From an uncultured Alphaproteobacteria bacterium (GTDB taxonomy: Bacteria > Pseudomonadota > Alphaproteobacteria > HIMB59 > GCA-002718135): a stretch of DNA of 33,864 nucleotides. Positions 1-10,675 of the stretch are shown in pieces; the first letter of the stretch is position 1; each line of letters opens with the position of its first letter. Location of the stretch: the NCBI GenBank assembly GCA_902628835.1, contig CACOPD010000003.1, forward strand, positions 86,053-119,916, read 5' to 3'. A model generated the notes under the pieces. It was not told the origin of the DNA and ran no database searches. It saw only the letters and a list, made by a program, of their open reading frames with translations. The position numbers and the translations under genes were made by a program.

Positions 1-301
1 GAATTTCTCCTAAAAATTGACAGCCTAAACAAATTCCAAGATATGGTTTTTGATTATTTAGGACAAATTCCTTTATCTTATTTTTTTCTTCAATCATCCA
101 CGGATATTGTTCTTCCATCCAAGTATCCATTGGCCCACCTAGACATATCATTCCATCAAATATATTAAGATTAACAGGAATCTTTTCCCCTTCATCCAAT
201 CGAATAATAGTTGTTTCAACTAAGTCTTCATTCATTAACTTTGTAAAGTATCCAGGTGTTACTAGTGGAGTATGTTGAAGAATAATTATTTTATGAGACA
301 T
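1..301 (-). CDS. Class I glutamine amidotransferase-like protein (partial, 3' end outside window)
   Basis: I translated the first 100 codons by hand; the gene runs off the left edge. The start is the ATG at 299-301. The visible part has the layout of a class I (triad) glutamine amidotransferase domain: an N-terminal beta strand (residues 3-9), a GGP turn (55-57) and the nucleophile elbow GICLGCQ with the candidate catalytic Cys at 91. The early motifs (ILQH, LGGPMD) resemble stand-alone GMP-synthase-like amidotransferases rather than a GuaA N-terminus, but the catalytic His and Glu are beyond the edge, so the substrate is unknown. The start overlaps the end of the methyltransferase gene by 11 nt, which suggests co-transcription and coupled translation. 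Family assignment is fairly secure; function is not. Confidence 0.75.
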   Translation of the reverse strand, partial: MSHKIIILQHTPLVTPGYFTKLMNEDLVETTIIRLDEGEKIPVNLNIFDGMICLGGPMDTWMEEQYPWMIEEKNKIKEFVLNNQKPYLGICLGCQFLGEI

Positions 302-731
302 TTTGTTCTAAGTTGAGTAATCTTTTTTTTAATTTGATCCCGCCTCTTCCAGAGAATCCTCCGAGTTTACCATCACTACGTATTACTCGGTGACAAGGTA
401 TAAGAAGTAAAAGTTTATTTTGTCCGCAAACATTACCTACATATCTTGGTGATGTACCAACTTTTTTTGCTATTTCTCCATATGTTGAAACTTTACCATA
501 TTTAATTTTAGATAATTCTTTCCAAATTTTTTTTTGCAATGGGGAGCCTTCAAAAGAATAGCTAATTCTGAAATTTTTAAGTTTTCCAGAGGCATATAAA
601 TTAATCTGATTCTTAATATTAATTAAATCAATCGTTTTATTTGTTTTTCCAAATCTAAGTGAAAAAACACTGCCACTCTTTTTTTTTACTGTAATCCAAC
701 CAAGTTTGGTTTCAAAAGAAGCAGTTTCCAT
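291..731 (-). CDS. ogt: Methylated-DNA--protein-cysteine S-methyltransferase
   Basis: Suicide DNA-repair enzyme that moves a methyl group from O6-methylguanine to its own cysteine. The active site PCHRV is present with acceptor Cys113, followed by the usual GGFSGRGG loop (124-131). Upstream is the DNA-binding helix-turn-helix part with VSTYGEIAKKVG (81-92) and RYVGNVCGQN (96-105), where most family members have RAVGNA. At 146 residues it is a short single-domain form: a reduced N-terminal domain plus the C-terminal catalytic domain. The ATG start gives a protein that begins directly with the first beta hairpin. It is divergent from the DUF6494-like gene across a 53 nt spacer and overlaps the downstream amidotransferase-like gene by 11 nt. 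The ogt/adaB label is by domain type only; Ogt and AdaB cannot be told apart here. Confidence 0.9.
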   Translation of the reverse strand: METASFETKLGWITVKKKSGSVFSLRFGKTNKTIDLINIKNQINLYASGKLKNFRISYSFEGSPLQKKIWKELSKIKYGKVSTYGEIAKKVGTSPRYVGNVCGQNKLLLLIPCHRVIRSDGKLGGFSGRGGIKLKKRLLNLEQNVS

Positions 732-784
732 ATAAAATTAATATCATTATTGAATGAATCTATCAAAATAATTTATAGTAACTT

Positions 785-991
785 ATGGATGAAGATAATT
801 TAAATTTAGAAATTAGAAAATTTCTTAAACAAGTTGGTATAAGTTCTCAACGTGAAATAGAAAATTACATACGAAAAAAATTTACTGAAGGAAGTGTAAA
901 AATAGGTGAAACCATAAAAGTATCTATGAATTTGTCATCAAAAGATGGGGAGCTTAATCATTCAATTATAGAAGATTTAAAAATAAAGTAA
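785..991 (+). CDS. Small DUF6494-like protein
   Basis: A 68-residue protein of unknown function. It begins with acidic residues, then a predicted helix with IRKFLKQVGISSQREIENYI (about 10-29), a basic stretch KKF, and a C-terminal beta-rich part ending in DLKIK. The 'RKFLKQVG.TSQREIE' pattern is what I remember as typical of the DUF6494 family, a short cytosolic protein common in Alphaproteobacteria; this is recall, not a search. It starts at an ATG and stands alone on the plus strand, between the divergent methyltransferase gene and the convergent M16 peptidase gene, 22 nt from the end of the latter. No membrane segment, signal peptide or metal motif is visible. Confidence is high that it is a real gene and moderate on the family. 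Confidence 0.75.
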   Translation: MDEDNLNLEIRKFLKQVGISSQREIENYIRKKFTEGSVKIGETIKVSMNLSSKDGELNHSIIEDLKIK

Positions 992-1013
992 CTTTTTTAA
1001 ATTTATTGAAAGG

Positions 1014-2267
1014 TTAATTAATACGATTTTGTATTTTATCAATATTTTCAAGTTTAGATAATGGTCCTATACTTGATATGGTAATTGGCCCTTTTACAAT
1101 TTCATTAGCGATCTTTTGAACTGTTTCTTTAGATACCTTATCTATATTTTTAATAGTTTCTGAGGGTTCAATTATTCTATTGAAGACCAGGAGTTGTCTA
1201 GCAGCACTCTCACATCTTCTAAATGCACTTTCTCTTCCCATCATTAAACTTGCCTTTAACTGAGCCTTACCTCTATTTATTTCCTTTTCTGTAATTGAAT
1301 TAGGACTTTCATTTAATTGATCACATAAAACAGGTATGAGTTCTTGAATTTGATTTTCTCCTGTTCCACAATAGATACCAAAAACACCTGTATCTGTGTA
1401 AGACGAGCTGAAAGAGGAAATTCCATAGACAAGACCGCGTTTCTCTCTAATCTCTTGAAATAGTCTTGATGACATACCTCCACCTAATAACGATGAGTAA
1501 ACTAGTAAAGAATAGTAATCATCGTGGTGGTAATCTATACCTTCAAAACCAAGTAGTAGATGTATCTGTTCTAATTTTTTATCTTCTCTGTATTCACCTG
1601 ATTTATAATCTGCTTTTTCTCTTTGAGTAGATAATCCAGCTGGTAAGTTAGTGCATGATTTTTTAATTGATTCAACAAATTGATCATGGTCAATTTTTCC
1701 AGCTGCACTTATAATCATTTTTTTAGGGTTATAATGATTCATCATAAAATCTTTAACTTCGTCTCTTGAAATATTTTTAATAATATCAGTTTTACCCAAA
1801 ATGGAACGACCCATTGGCTGGTCTGGGTATGCTTTTTCTTGCCAATAATCAAAAATCATATCATCTGGGGTATCAAGATACATTCCAATTTCTTGAATTA
1901 TAACTCCCCTTTCTCGATTAAGTTCATCTTCAGCAAATGTAGAATTTTGCAAAATATCTGTCAAAATATCTATTCCATAATGAAGATCATCAGCTAGTAG
2001 TTTAACATAATAAGCTGTTATTTCCTTTGAAGTATAAGCATTGATGTCTCCACCAACATTTTCAATTGTTTCAGCAATTTGAAGAGCATTTTTAGTTGAT
2101 GTACCTTTAAAAGCCATATGCTCTAAAAGGTGAGCAACACCGTTTATGTCTTTTGTTTCATCTCTACCCCCAACATAATTCCAAATACCCATTGATACTG
2201 TTTCTAGCCCTGGCATATTCTGGGTTACTATTCTTAATCCGTTTTCTAGTGTTGTAATTTTATGCAT
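1014..2267 (-). CDS. M16 family zinc metallopeptidase (processing-peptidase-like)
   Basis: Zinc endopeptidase of the pitrilysin/mitochondrial processing peptidase-beta family. The inverted zinc motif HLLEH is at residues 46-50 and the third zinc ligand, Glu126 (GVIIQEIGMY), lies exactly 76 residues after His50, the family spacing. The second half carries the noncatalytic M16 domain with the GGGMSSRLFQEIREKRGL motif, which in MPP-type enzymes forms a glycine-rich loop region. At 417 residues it has the usual length of a single-subunit bacterial homologue, with no obvious signal peptide, so it is probably cytoplasmic. It is the last gene of the ten-gene cox block and overlaps thrC by 8 nt. The thrC-M16 adjacency is common in Alphaproteobacteria. 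The natural substrate is unknown. Confidence 0.93.
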   Translation of the reverse strand: MHKITTLENGLRIVTQNMPGLETVSMGIWNYVGGRDETKDINGVAHLLEHMAFKGTSTKNALQIAETIENVGGDINAYTSKEITAYYVKLLADDLHYGIDILTDILQNSTFAEDELNRERGVIIQEIGMYLDTPDDMIFDYWQEKAYPDQPMGRSILGKTDIIKNISRDEVKDFMMNHYNPKKMIISAAGKIDHDQFVESIKKSCTNLPAGLSTQREKADYKSGEYREDKKLEQIHLLLGFEGIDYHHDDYYSLLVYSSLLGGGMSSRLFQEIREKRGLVYGISSFSSSYTDTGVFGIYCGTGENQIQELIPVLCDQLNESPNSITEKEINRGKAQLKASLMMGRESAFRRCESAARQLLVFNRIIEPSETIKNIDKVSKETVQKIANEIVKGPITISSIGPLSKLENIDKIQNRIN

Positions 2268-3636
2268 TACTTATTTTTTCTAAGATGAAGTTTTTTATAT
2301 CTATAGTACTATTAGGTAATATAGTCATCTTTTCCTCTTTATCAAAGAGATTGCTCAATTCTTTCGGTATATCAATTTCTTTATTAATTGCTTTATTCAC
2401 AGCATTGTCAAATTTTGCAGGATGTGCACAAACCAAAGATACCCAGGCTTCATGATCTTTTTTATCTAGTAATACTTTTAGTCCTGTTGCAGTATGTGGA
2501 TCAGCAATATAATTAAATTTTTCATAAACATGTTTAATTGTTTCCAGAGTCTGACTATCATCAATTGAGGAAGCCTTATATGTTTGCTGAAACTTAGCTA
2601 AAACAGAGTCATCAAATCGATAAAAGCCTTTTGATGAAAAGCTTTCGAATACTTCATTTACTCTTTTGCTATCTCTATTTACGCTTTCAAAAATTTGCCT
2701 CTCAAAGTTACTTGAAACTTGTATATCCATACTAGGACTATATGTTTGAGAAACAGATTTTTTTTTCATTTCTCCATTATCTACTATGGACTTCAAAATA
2801 TCATTAGAATTAGTTGCAATATGTAAATGACCAATAGGTAATCCCATTTGTTTAGCAACAAAGGCAGAAAAAATATTACCAAAATTTCCTGAAGGAACAA
2901 TAAAATTAATTTGCTGCTTATCAGTTTGCAAGTAAGCCCAAAAATAATAAACAACTTGCGCAATTAATCGTGCCCAATTTATAGAGTTTACAGCAGTTAA
3001 AGAAGTAGACTGTTGTATTTCATTATCAACAAATAATTCTTTGACAATTTTTTGACAATCATCGAAATTACCATCTATAGCAATATTAAAAATATTCTTA
3101 TCAATTACTGTGGTCATTTGTTTTTGTTGAATAGGTGATACTTTATTATGAGGATGTAGAATAAATACATTTATATCTTTTTTTGATTTAAAAGAATGAA
3201 TTGCAGCTGAGCCAGTATCACCAGAAGTTGCGCCTAAAATAGTAATTTTTTTTGGAGAAATCTCTAAACTTGTAGAAAATAGGTTACCAAGAAATTGTAA
3301 AGCATAATCTTTAAAAGCATAAGTAGGCCCATAAATTAATTCTAATAAAAATTTATTATTTTCTAATTCTACTAATGGCGCAATTTTTTCATGATTAAAA
3401 TTTGAATAAGTTTCATATAAAATTTTTTGTAATTCTAATTTCTCTATATTTTCTTTTACATAAGGAAAAATAATTTCGCATGCTACTTCTTCATACGATT
3501 TATTTTTTAAACTTAGTAAGTCTATTTTGGGCCAGCTTTGTGGTAAATATAGACCACCATCTCTCGATAATCCTTGATAAAGAATGTCATTAAATGATCT
3601 ACTTAGAGAATCATCTCTTGTGCTTAAATATTTCAT
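2260..3636 (-). CDS. thrC: Threonine synthase
   Basis: PLP enzyme that converts O-phosphohomoserine to threonine, the last step of the pathway. At the N-terminus it has YLSTRD and GLSRDGGLYLP, typical of the longer (type I, bacterial/yeast-like) threonine synthases. The PLP-binding lysine is Lys109 in YAFKDYALQ. A phosphate/PLP glycine loop, GATSGDTGSAA, follows, and later PSGNFGN. The C-terminal part has DPHTATG and VCAHPAKF. The length of 458 residues is normal. The ATG start forms a TAATG overlap with the stop of the upstream carboxypeptidase gene, and the 3' end overlaps the M16 gene by 8 nt, so translation of this segment is probably coupled. Nothing suggests loss of function. Confidence 0.96.
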   Translation of the reverse strand: MKYLSTRDDSLSRSFNDILYQGLSRDGGLYLPQSWPKIDLLSLKNKSYEEVACEIIFPYVKENIEKLELQKILYETYSNFNHEKIAPLVELENNKFLLELIYGPTYAFKDYALQFLGNLFSTSLEISPKKITILGATSGDTGSAAIHSFKSKKDINVFILHPHNKVSPIQQKQMTTVIDKNIFNIAIDGNFDDCQKIVKELFVDNEIQQSTSLTAVNSINWARLIAQVVYYFWAYLQTDKQQINFIVPSGNFGNIFSAFVAKQMGLPIGHLHIATNSNDILKSIVDNGEMKKKSVSQTYSPSMDIQVSSNFERQIFESVNRDSKRVNEVFESFSSKGFYRFDDSVLAKFQQTYKASSIDDSQTLETIKHVYEKFNYIADPHTATGLKVLLDKKDHEAWVSLVCAHPAKFDNAVNKAINKEIDIPKELSNLFDKEEKMTILPNSTIDIKNFILEKISNA

Positions 3637-5114
3637 TAAAGATAGCGATAAGTTATATATTCTTTGAAATATTTAGCATTTAAAGGTGACTTTGTAACCT
3701 GTTCTAAAACCTCATTAGTTGAAAAAAAACTAGCTTTTTCATGGATATTTTTTTTAAGCCAGTTTACTAAATTTGAAAATTCACCGTTTTCTATTTCCTT
3801 ATCTAATTCTTTTTGATCTGCTCTCAATTGAGATGCAAACTGAGCAGCAGTGAGTGCTCCTAGTGAATATGTTGGAAAGTATCCAAATAATCCAGCAAAC
3901 CAGTGAATATCTTGTAAACATCCATCAGTATCTTTTTTTATCGATAAATTAAATAATTTATTAAATTCATCATTCCAAGCATCTGGAATGTCTGCAATTT
4001 TTATTTCATTGTTAAAAATTTTTCTTTCTAAATTAAATCTTAAAATAATATGCAGGGGATAGGTGACTTCATCCGACTCAACTCTTATGAAAGATTTATT
4101 GACTCGAGTACCTAATTTGTAAAGATTTTCTGGATTTGTAGCTTTATCTTTAACATTAAATTTTTTATTTAAAGTATTAGATAAAAACTTTTTAAAAGCT
4201 AAAGATCGAGTAATTTGCATTTCAATTAATAGAGATTGACTTTCATGCATGGCCATCCCTCTAGATTTACCTGCTGGCTGATGCATCCAATCTTTTGGAA
4301 GGTTTAGCTCATATAATGCATGTCCAGTTTCATGCATAACACCATCTAAAGATGAAAATGGATTGTCATTATTATATCTAGTAGTGATTCTTACATCATT
4401 TGTGGATCCTCCACAAAAAGGGTGAACACTTTTATCAAGTCTTCCTCTTGTAAAATCAAAACCAATTTGTTTCATTATATACTCAGAAATATTTTTTTGC
4501 TTTTGTTCATCTATACTTGTTTCAAATTGAAGCGTTTCTTCTTTTTTTTGCTTATCTATAATTTCATCAATAAGTGGTGTAAGAAATTTTTGTAAATCAT
4601 CAAATACTTTAGATATTTTATTTTCTTCCGAAGAAGGTTCAAATTTATTTATTAGTGCTTCATACGGAGAAACTTTAAAAGTTTCCCCTAATATATTTGC
4701 TTCTTCTTTTGTTAAATTTATAAGTTCTTCTAAATCTTTTTTTACTAAATTAAAATCAGACTTTTCTCTTGCCTCTTGCCAAACACCTTCACATTTAGCT
4801 GAAGATTTTGAAATTTTTTCTACAAGTTTAGTTGGTATAGCAGAAGCTAATTTATATTCTCTATCCATTTCATTTAAGTTTTTCTGATCACTATTATTTA
4901 GATTAAGATTCTTTGATTCTTCAATTAAATCACCAACCTCAGAAGAGGAAATTTTACTATGACTGAGTTTAGATAAATAAGCTAATTGTTCTGATCTTTG
5001 ATCTCTTGAGCTACTCGGCATCATCGTTGACATATCCCAATGTAGAATACCTGCAATATCTGATGTCAATGAAACTTCATTAAAGATTTCTTTAAGTCTT
5101 AAATATGTTTTCAT
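3636..5114 (-). CDS. M32 family metallocarboxypeptidase (Taq type)
   Basis: Zinc-dependent carboxypeptidase that removes C-terminal residues from peptides; cytoplasmic, probably in peptide turnover. The M32 signatures occur in order: HPF (231-233), DVRITTRY (240-247), the zinc motif HETGH (261-265) and HESQS (290-294), whose Glu291 is the expected third ligand. Length is 492 residues, close to the family norm near 500. A largely helical N-terminal lid domain is rich in Lys and Glu. The start overlaps the SURF1 stop as ATGA (4 nt) and the stop overlaps the thrC start as TAATG (1 nt). Its place between oxidase assembly and threonine synthesis genes probably reflects operon packing rather than a shared pathway. 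Confidence 0.94.
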   Translation of the reverse strand: MKTYLRLKEIFNEVSLTSDIAGILHWDMSTMMPSSSRDQRSEQLAYLSKLSHSKISSSEVGDLIEESKNLNLNNSDQKNLNEMDREYKLASAIPTKLVEKISKSSAKCEGVWQEAREKSDFNLVKKDLEELINLTKEEANILGETFKVSPYEALINKFEPSSEENKISKVFDDLQKFLTPLIDEIIDKQKKEETLQFETSIDEQKQKNISEYIMKQIGFDFTRGRLDKSVHPFCGGSTNDVRITTRYNNDNPFSSLDGVMHETGHALYELNLPKDWMHQPAGKSRGMAMHESQSLLIEMQITRSLAFKKFLSNTLNKKFNVKDKATNPENLYKLGTRVNKSFIRVESDEVTYPLHIILRFNLERKIFNNEIKIADIPDAWNDEFNKLFNLSIKKDTDGCLQDIHWFAGLFGYFPTYSLGALTAAQFASQLRADQKELDKEIENGEFSNLVNWLKKNIHEKASFFSTNEVLEQVTKSPLNAKYFKEYITYRYL

Positions 5115-5749
5115 TTTTTTTTCCTAAATAAATAAATTATAAAAATAATCAAAAAAGAAAAACTCATCAAAAACCATGTAATTGCATACTGCAAATGATT
5201 ATTTGAAAAGTTGTGATTTTGCGATGATGGTATTAGAAAATTCTCAGCATACTTGCTCATATTTTTTATAAAAAATTTCTCATTTATCTTAATATTAAAA
5301 AAAGTTTGGATTTGCTGCAAATCATAATAATACCATTCATTTGAAGAAATAGAATTCTCGGGTGTAAACATTTTCTTTTGAGTTGGATATCGAATATATC
5401 CAAGAATTTCAGTTTTTATTATTTCTTTATTATCTTTAAAATAATTGTATCTACTTTGTTCGAACCAACCCTCATCTATTAAATAATTGTTACCATGATT
5501 ATCAGTTAATAAACTAGCTATTCTAACTCCAGATATACCATTTAGTGTTTTAGCAGGAAAAAAAATTTTTTTACTTCTATCAACAGTTCCTAAAGTAATA
5601 ACTTTTGTAAACTCGTCAATGTTTGGATACTTCATTTTTCCCATTGAAAGTGAAAGTGGTTTTTGATCTTTTAGTTCATTAAATTCAGCTATTAACTTTT
5701 CTTTCCACTCAAGTCTTTGTATCTGCCAAATTCCTAAAAATATTGTCAA
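5111..5749 (-). CDS. SURF1 family cytochrome oxidase assembly protein (start probably further upstream)
   Basis: Inner-membrane chaperone that helps deliver heme a to oxidase subunit I. The SURF1 pattern is clear: an N-terminal segment ending GIWQIQRLEWK, a periplasmic domain with VRIASLLTD, LIDEGWF and LGYIRYP, and a C-terminal helix (AITWFLMSFSFLIIFIIYLF) before a lysine tail. The coordinates use the only standard start in frame, TTG at 5749, but that cuts the first membrane helix. The frame stays open back to 5800, directly after the coxC stop, and those 17 codons supply a membrane segment (FFLFSLFCIALTIFLG). The likely starts there are ATT (5798-5800) or ATA (5783-5785). Length is 212 residues, or 229 with the extension. 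The stop overlaps the next gene as ATGA. Confidence 0.85.
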   Translation of the reverse strand: MTIFLGIWQIQRLEWKEKLIAEFNELKDQKPLSLSMGKMKYPNIDEFTKVITLGTVDRSKKIFFPAKTLNGISGVRIASLLTDNHGNNYLIDEGWFEQSRYNYFKDNKEIIKTEILGYIRYPTQKKMFTPENSISSNEWYYYDLQQIQTFFNIKINEKFFIKNMSKYAENFLIPSSQNHNFSNNHLQYAITWFLMSFSFLIIFIIYLFRKKK

Positions 5750-5800
5750 CGCAATACAAAATAAACTAAATAAAAAAAATTTTATTGGAAAGTTTTTAAT

Positions 5801-6646
5801 TTATGCACCCCAAACATATACGCAAACAAACAAAAATAGCCAAACTACATCAACAAAATGCCAATACCATGCTGCAGCTTCTAATCCGAAGTGTCTGTCT
5901 GGAGTAAAATGATTTTTATAAACTCGGTATAAGCAAACAGACAGAAATGCTGTTCCAACCATTACATGAAAACCATGAAAACCAGTTGCCATATAAAAAA
6001 CTGATGGATAAATACCATCAGTGAAGCTAAAATAATGATGAGCTGCTTCGTAATATTCTACACCTTGCATAAAAGAAAAGAAAACGCCAAGGCCAACTGT
6101 GCACCACAAAGCTTGTATTGCTTGATCTCTGTGACCTTCTCTAACAGCGTGGTGAGCCCAAGTGCAAGTAGTTCCTGACATTAATAATATTAATGTATTT
6201 AAAAAAGGAACATCAAGAGGATCAAATGTTTTAATCCCCTCAGGTGGCCAAATTCCCACGGCACCATTACTATCAAAGGTTTCTGAGAATTCTTCTATAG
6301 GTAATTTAGGTGTCAAACTTGCATCAAAGAAAGCCCAAAAGAAGGCCACAAAAAACATAACTTCTGAAGCAATAAACAGTGCCATTCCATATCTTAATCC
6401 AAGCTCTACAACAGGTGTGTGTACATTTTGAAATGTTGATTCTTTAATAACATCTCTCCACCACAAAAACATTACGGTTAATAAGCCAATTGTTCCAAGA
6501 ATTAAGAGCCACGAAGTTCCATAATGCATATAAAATACAAGACCAGCTGCCATTGCAAGTCCCGCAACTGAGGATAAAAATGGAAGTGGACTTGGGTCCA
6601 CTAAATGGTATGGATGTTTTTGTCCTGTTGTTGATTTATTAGCCAT
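5801..6646 (-). CDS. coxC: Cytochrome c oxidase subunit III
   Basis: Structural subunit of the aa3-type terminal oxidase in the inner membrane. The 281-residue protein starts MANKS and soon shows HPYHLVDPSPLPFLSS, the standard N-terminus of alphaproteobacterial and mitochondrial subunit III. It has about seven hydrophobic helices. Conserved features include WWRDVI, a glutamate-rich helix with RYGMALFIASEVMFFVAFFW, HHAVREGHR, GFHGFHVMVG and the C-terminal WYWHFVDVVWLFLF. It lies 3 nt after ctaG and its stop directly precedes the SURF1 reading frame, in the same frame. Subunit III stabilises the catalytic core and is expected to interact with subunits I and II encoded upstream in the block. Confidence 0.97.
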   Translation of the reverse strand: MANKSTTGQKHPYHLVDPSPLPFLSSVAGLAMAAGLVFYMHYGTSWLLILGTIGLLTVMFLWWRDVIKESTFQNVHTPVVELGLRYGMALFIASEVMFFVAFFWAFFDASLTPKLPIEEFSETFDSNGAVGIWPPEGIKTFDPLDVPFLNTLILLMSGTTCTWAHHAVREGHRDQAIQALWCTVGLGVFFSFMQGVEYYEAAHHYFSFTDGIYPSVFYMATGFHGFHVMVGTAFLSVCLYRVYKNHFTPDRHFGLEAAAWYWHFVDVVWLFLFVCVYVWGA

Positions 6647-6649
6647 TAT

Positions 6650-7165
6650 TTATTCTATATATTTAAAAAATGTATATGACAATGTAATCTCCTCTACATC
6701 TTTCATAGTTGGATCTTCGTTAATTGAAGGATCAATATAAAATACAACTGGCATTTCAACCGTTTCTCCAGGTTTCAAAGCTTGTTTTTCAAAACAGAAA
6801 CACTGTGTTTTAATAAAATAAGGACCAACCTTTTCTGGTAAAACGTTAAATGTGGCAGTTCCAATAGTTTCAACGTCCGATTGATTAGTCGCTTTATAGT
6901 TTACAAGTTTATTTTCACCAACTTTAAATTTGATATTTTCTGGTGCAGTAAAAGTCCAATTTATACTATCATTTACATCAGCATTAAATTTAAGGTCTAT
7001 ATCTCTTTCCAAAATTGATGATGAAAGAAACTCGGATGTACTTGTCTTTCCACCATAACCAGTAACACGACAAAACAAGTCATATAAGGGAACAGAAAAA
7101 GCTACCAAAGTAATCATTGTTAAAACAATAACTGATAGTCCTAAGGCTGTTTTAGTATTTGTCAT
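6650..7165 (-). CDS. ctaG: Cytochrome c oxidase copper assembly protein CtaG/Cox11
   Basis: Membrane-anchored copper chaperone that delivers copper to the CuB site of oxidase subunit I. It has one N-terminal membrane helix (about residues 8-26), then YDLFCRVTGYGG, the juxtamembrane motif with Cys32. An immunoglobulin-like periplasmic domain follows, with the copper-binding CFCF at 122-125 (Cys122 and Cys124), then KPGETVEMPVVFYIDP. The length of 171 residues is slightly short but complete. Its ATG overlaps the stop of the 35-residue CoxF-like gene as TAATG, and coxC begins just downstream. It belongs to the cox11 family and not to the unrelated Caa3-type CtaG of Firmicutes. Confidence 0.96.
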   Translation of the reverse strand: MTNTKTALGLSVIVLTMITLVAFSVPLYDLFCRVTGYGGKTSTSEFLSSSILERDIDLKFNADVNDSINWTFTAPENIKFKVGENKLVNYKATNQSDVETIGTATFNVLPEKVGPYFIKTQCFCFEKQALKPGETVEMPVVFYIDPSINEDPTMKDVEEITLSYTFFKYIE

Positions 7166-7272
7166 TATACTCCAAAAATATTAGCCTTAAATAAAGTCCA
7201 CAAATAAAAAAAAGCAACGATACAAAGTAGGATTATTAAAGTTATAATATTTTTTCTTCTTCTGTTTTTCAT
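7165..7272 (-). CDS. Small single-helix CoxF-like protein between ctaB and ctaG
   Basis: A 35-codon gene I translated by hand. The product has a basic start (MKNRRRKN), one hydrophobic helix (IITLIILLCIVAFFYLWTLF, residues 9-28) and a short tail KANIFGV. The positive charges at the N-terminus predict an N-in inner-membrane orientation. Position is the main support. Its ATG (7270-7272) overlaps the ctaB stop as ATGA, its TAA (7165-7167) overlaps the ctaG start as TAATG, and it fills the whole gap between these genes. Alphaproteobacterial cox operons often carry a small CoxF-type protein here, with a similar basic start, membrane helix and short tail. Its role is unproven, presumably in oxidase assembly near CtaB and CtaG. 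Family assignment is from position and architecture only. Confidence 0.75.
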   Translation of the reverse strand: MKNRRRKNIITLIILLCIVAFFYLWTLFKANIFGV

Positions 7273-8189
7273 CTTAAGACCACATAATCAATCAACAATG
7301 CTGAAAATAGACTGAATAAATAAAGGATTGAAATAGCAAAGAATTTTAATCCTTCAGAGTTTGGTTCTGATTTTTTTTCTTTAGATTTTTTTAATCTTAA
7401 AGAACTATTAAATAATAATAAGTTTAATATAGTAACAATAGATGGATATATTATTCCAACATTACTATCTAAACATGGAAGGTAACTGGATAAAATTAAT
7501 ACTACAGCATAAAAAACAATCTGTTTTTTTGTATCTTCAATACTACTTACATTAGGCAGCATAGGAACTTTAGCATTTTTGTAATCATTATATCTATAAA
7601 CTGATAAGGCCCAAAAATGTGGCGGAGTCCAAAAAAATATAATTATAAAAAGGCTAACCGGTAAAAAACTTAATTCAGGCGTAACTGCTGTCCAGCCAAT
7701 AATTGGAGGTATTGCTCCAGCAGCTCCTCCAATAACAATATTTAATGAAGTTGTTCGTTTAAGCCAAAATGTATAAATAAATACGTAGAAAAGAATTGTA
7801 AAAAGAAGTAAACTTGTTGCTAGAGAATTTGAGAACCATTGCATTAAAATTAAAGCAATAGTACCTGTTAATATACCTATTACTAAGGCCTCATTTTTTG
7901 AAACAATTCCAAGAGGAATTGGTCTTAATTTAGTTCTCTCCATAGTTTTATCTATGTCCTCATCAAACCACATATTAATTGCAGCAGAAGAACCAGCTCC
8001 AAGTGCGATAGCAATTATTATAAGAAAACTATTTAATAAAGATATCTGTCCTGGCGCCATGAACATTCCAACGAATGCTGTAAAAATAACCAAAGACATA
8101 ACTCTTGGTTTCATTAGTTCATAGTAACCTTTTAATTTTCTCAAAAGAAAATTATTGCTATAACCAGCTTCTAAGGATTTAGCATCCAC
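7269..8189 (-). CDS. ctaB: Protoheme IX farnesyltransferase (heme O synthase)
   Basis: Integral membrane prenyltransferase that attaches a farnesyl group to protoheme, giving heme O, the precursor of heme A for the oxidase encoded next to it. The UbiA-superfamily diphosphate-binding motif NMWFDEDID (72-80, N-x3-D-x3-D) is followed by RTKLRPIPLG (85-94). A second cluster includes FFWTPPHFWALS and the loop YNDYKNAKVPMLP, both typical of CtaB/Cox10. Length is 306 residues with about nine hydrophobic segments. The start is GTG at 8187-8189, 5 nt after the coxA stop, with AAAGGG as a plausible ribosome-binding site inside the end of coxA. The stop overlaps the next small gene as ATGA. Heme A synthase (ctaA) is not in this window. 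Confidence 0.96.
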   Translation of the reverse strand: MDAKSLEAGYSNNFLLRKLKGYYELMKPRVMSLVIFTAFVGMFMAPGQISLLNSFLIIIAIALGAGSSAAINMWFDEDIDKTMERTKLRPIPLGIVSKNEALVIGILTGTIALILMQWFSNSLATSLLLFTILFYVFIYTFWLKRTTSLNIVIGGAAGAIPPIIGWTAVTPELSFLPVSLFIIIFFWTPPHFWALSVYRYNDYKNAKVPMLPNVSSIEDTKKQIVFYAVVLILSSYLPCLDSNVGIIYPSIVTILNLLLFNSSLRLKKSKEKKSEPNSEGLKFFAISILYLFSLFSALLIDYVVLR

Positions 8190-8194
8190 TCAAA

Positions 8195-10604
<2,410 letters not shown>

Positions 10605-10675
10605 CTTAGTTAAGTATTGTATACACTAATAAATAAATTATTCAGTAAATTAACCAGTAATTTAGAGGCAAAATT

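Noticed and set aside
6162-6431. 89-codon plus-strand open frame opposite coxC
   Set aside because: It lies fully antisense to a confidently identified subunit III gene, has no ribosome-binding site and reads as the reverse of conserved coxC codons.
10605-10675. Promoter for the cox block in the spacer before coxB
   Set aside because: TATACAAT could serve as a -10, but no -35 is seen at a proper distance; too weak for a separate feature.
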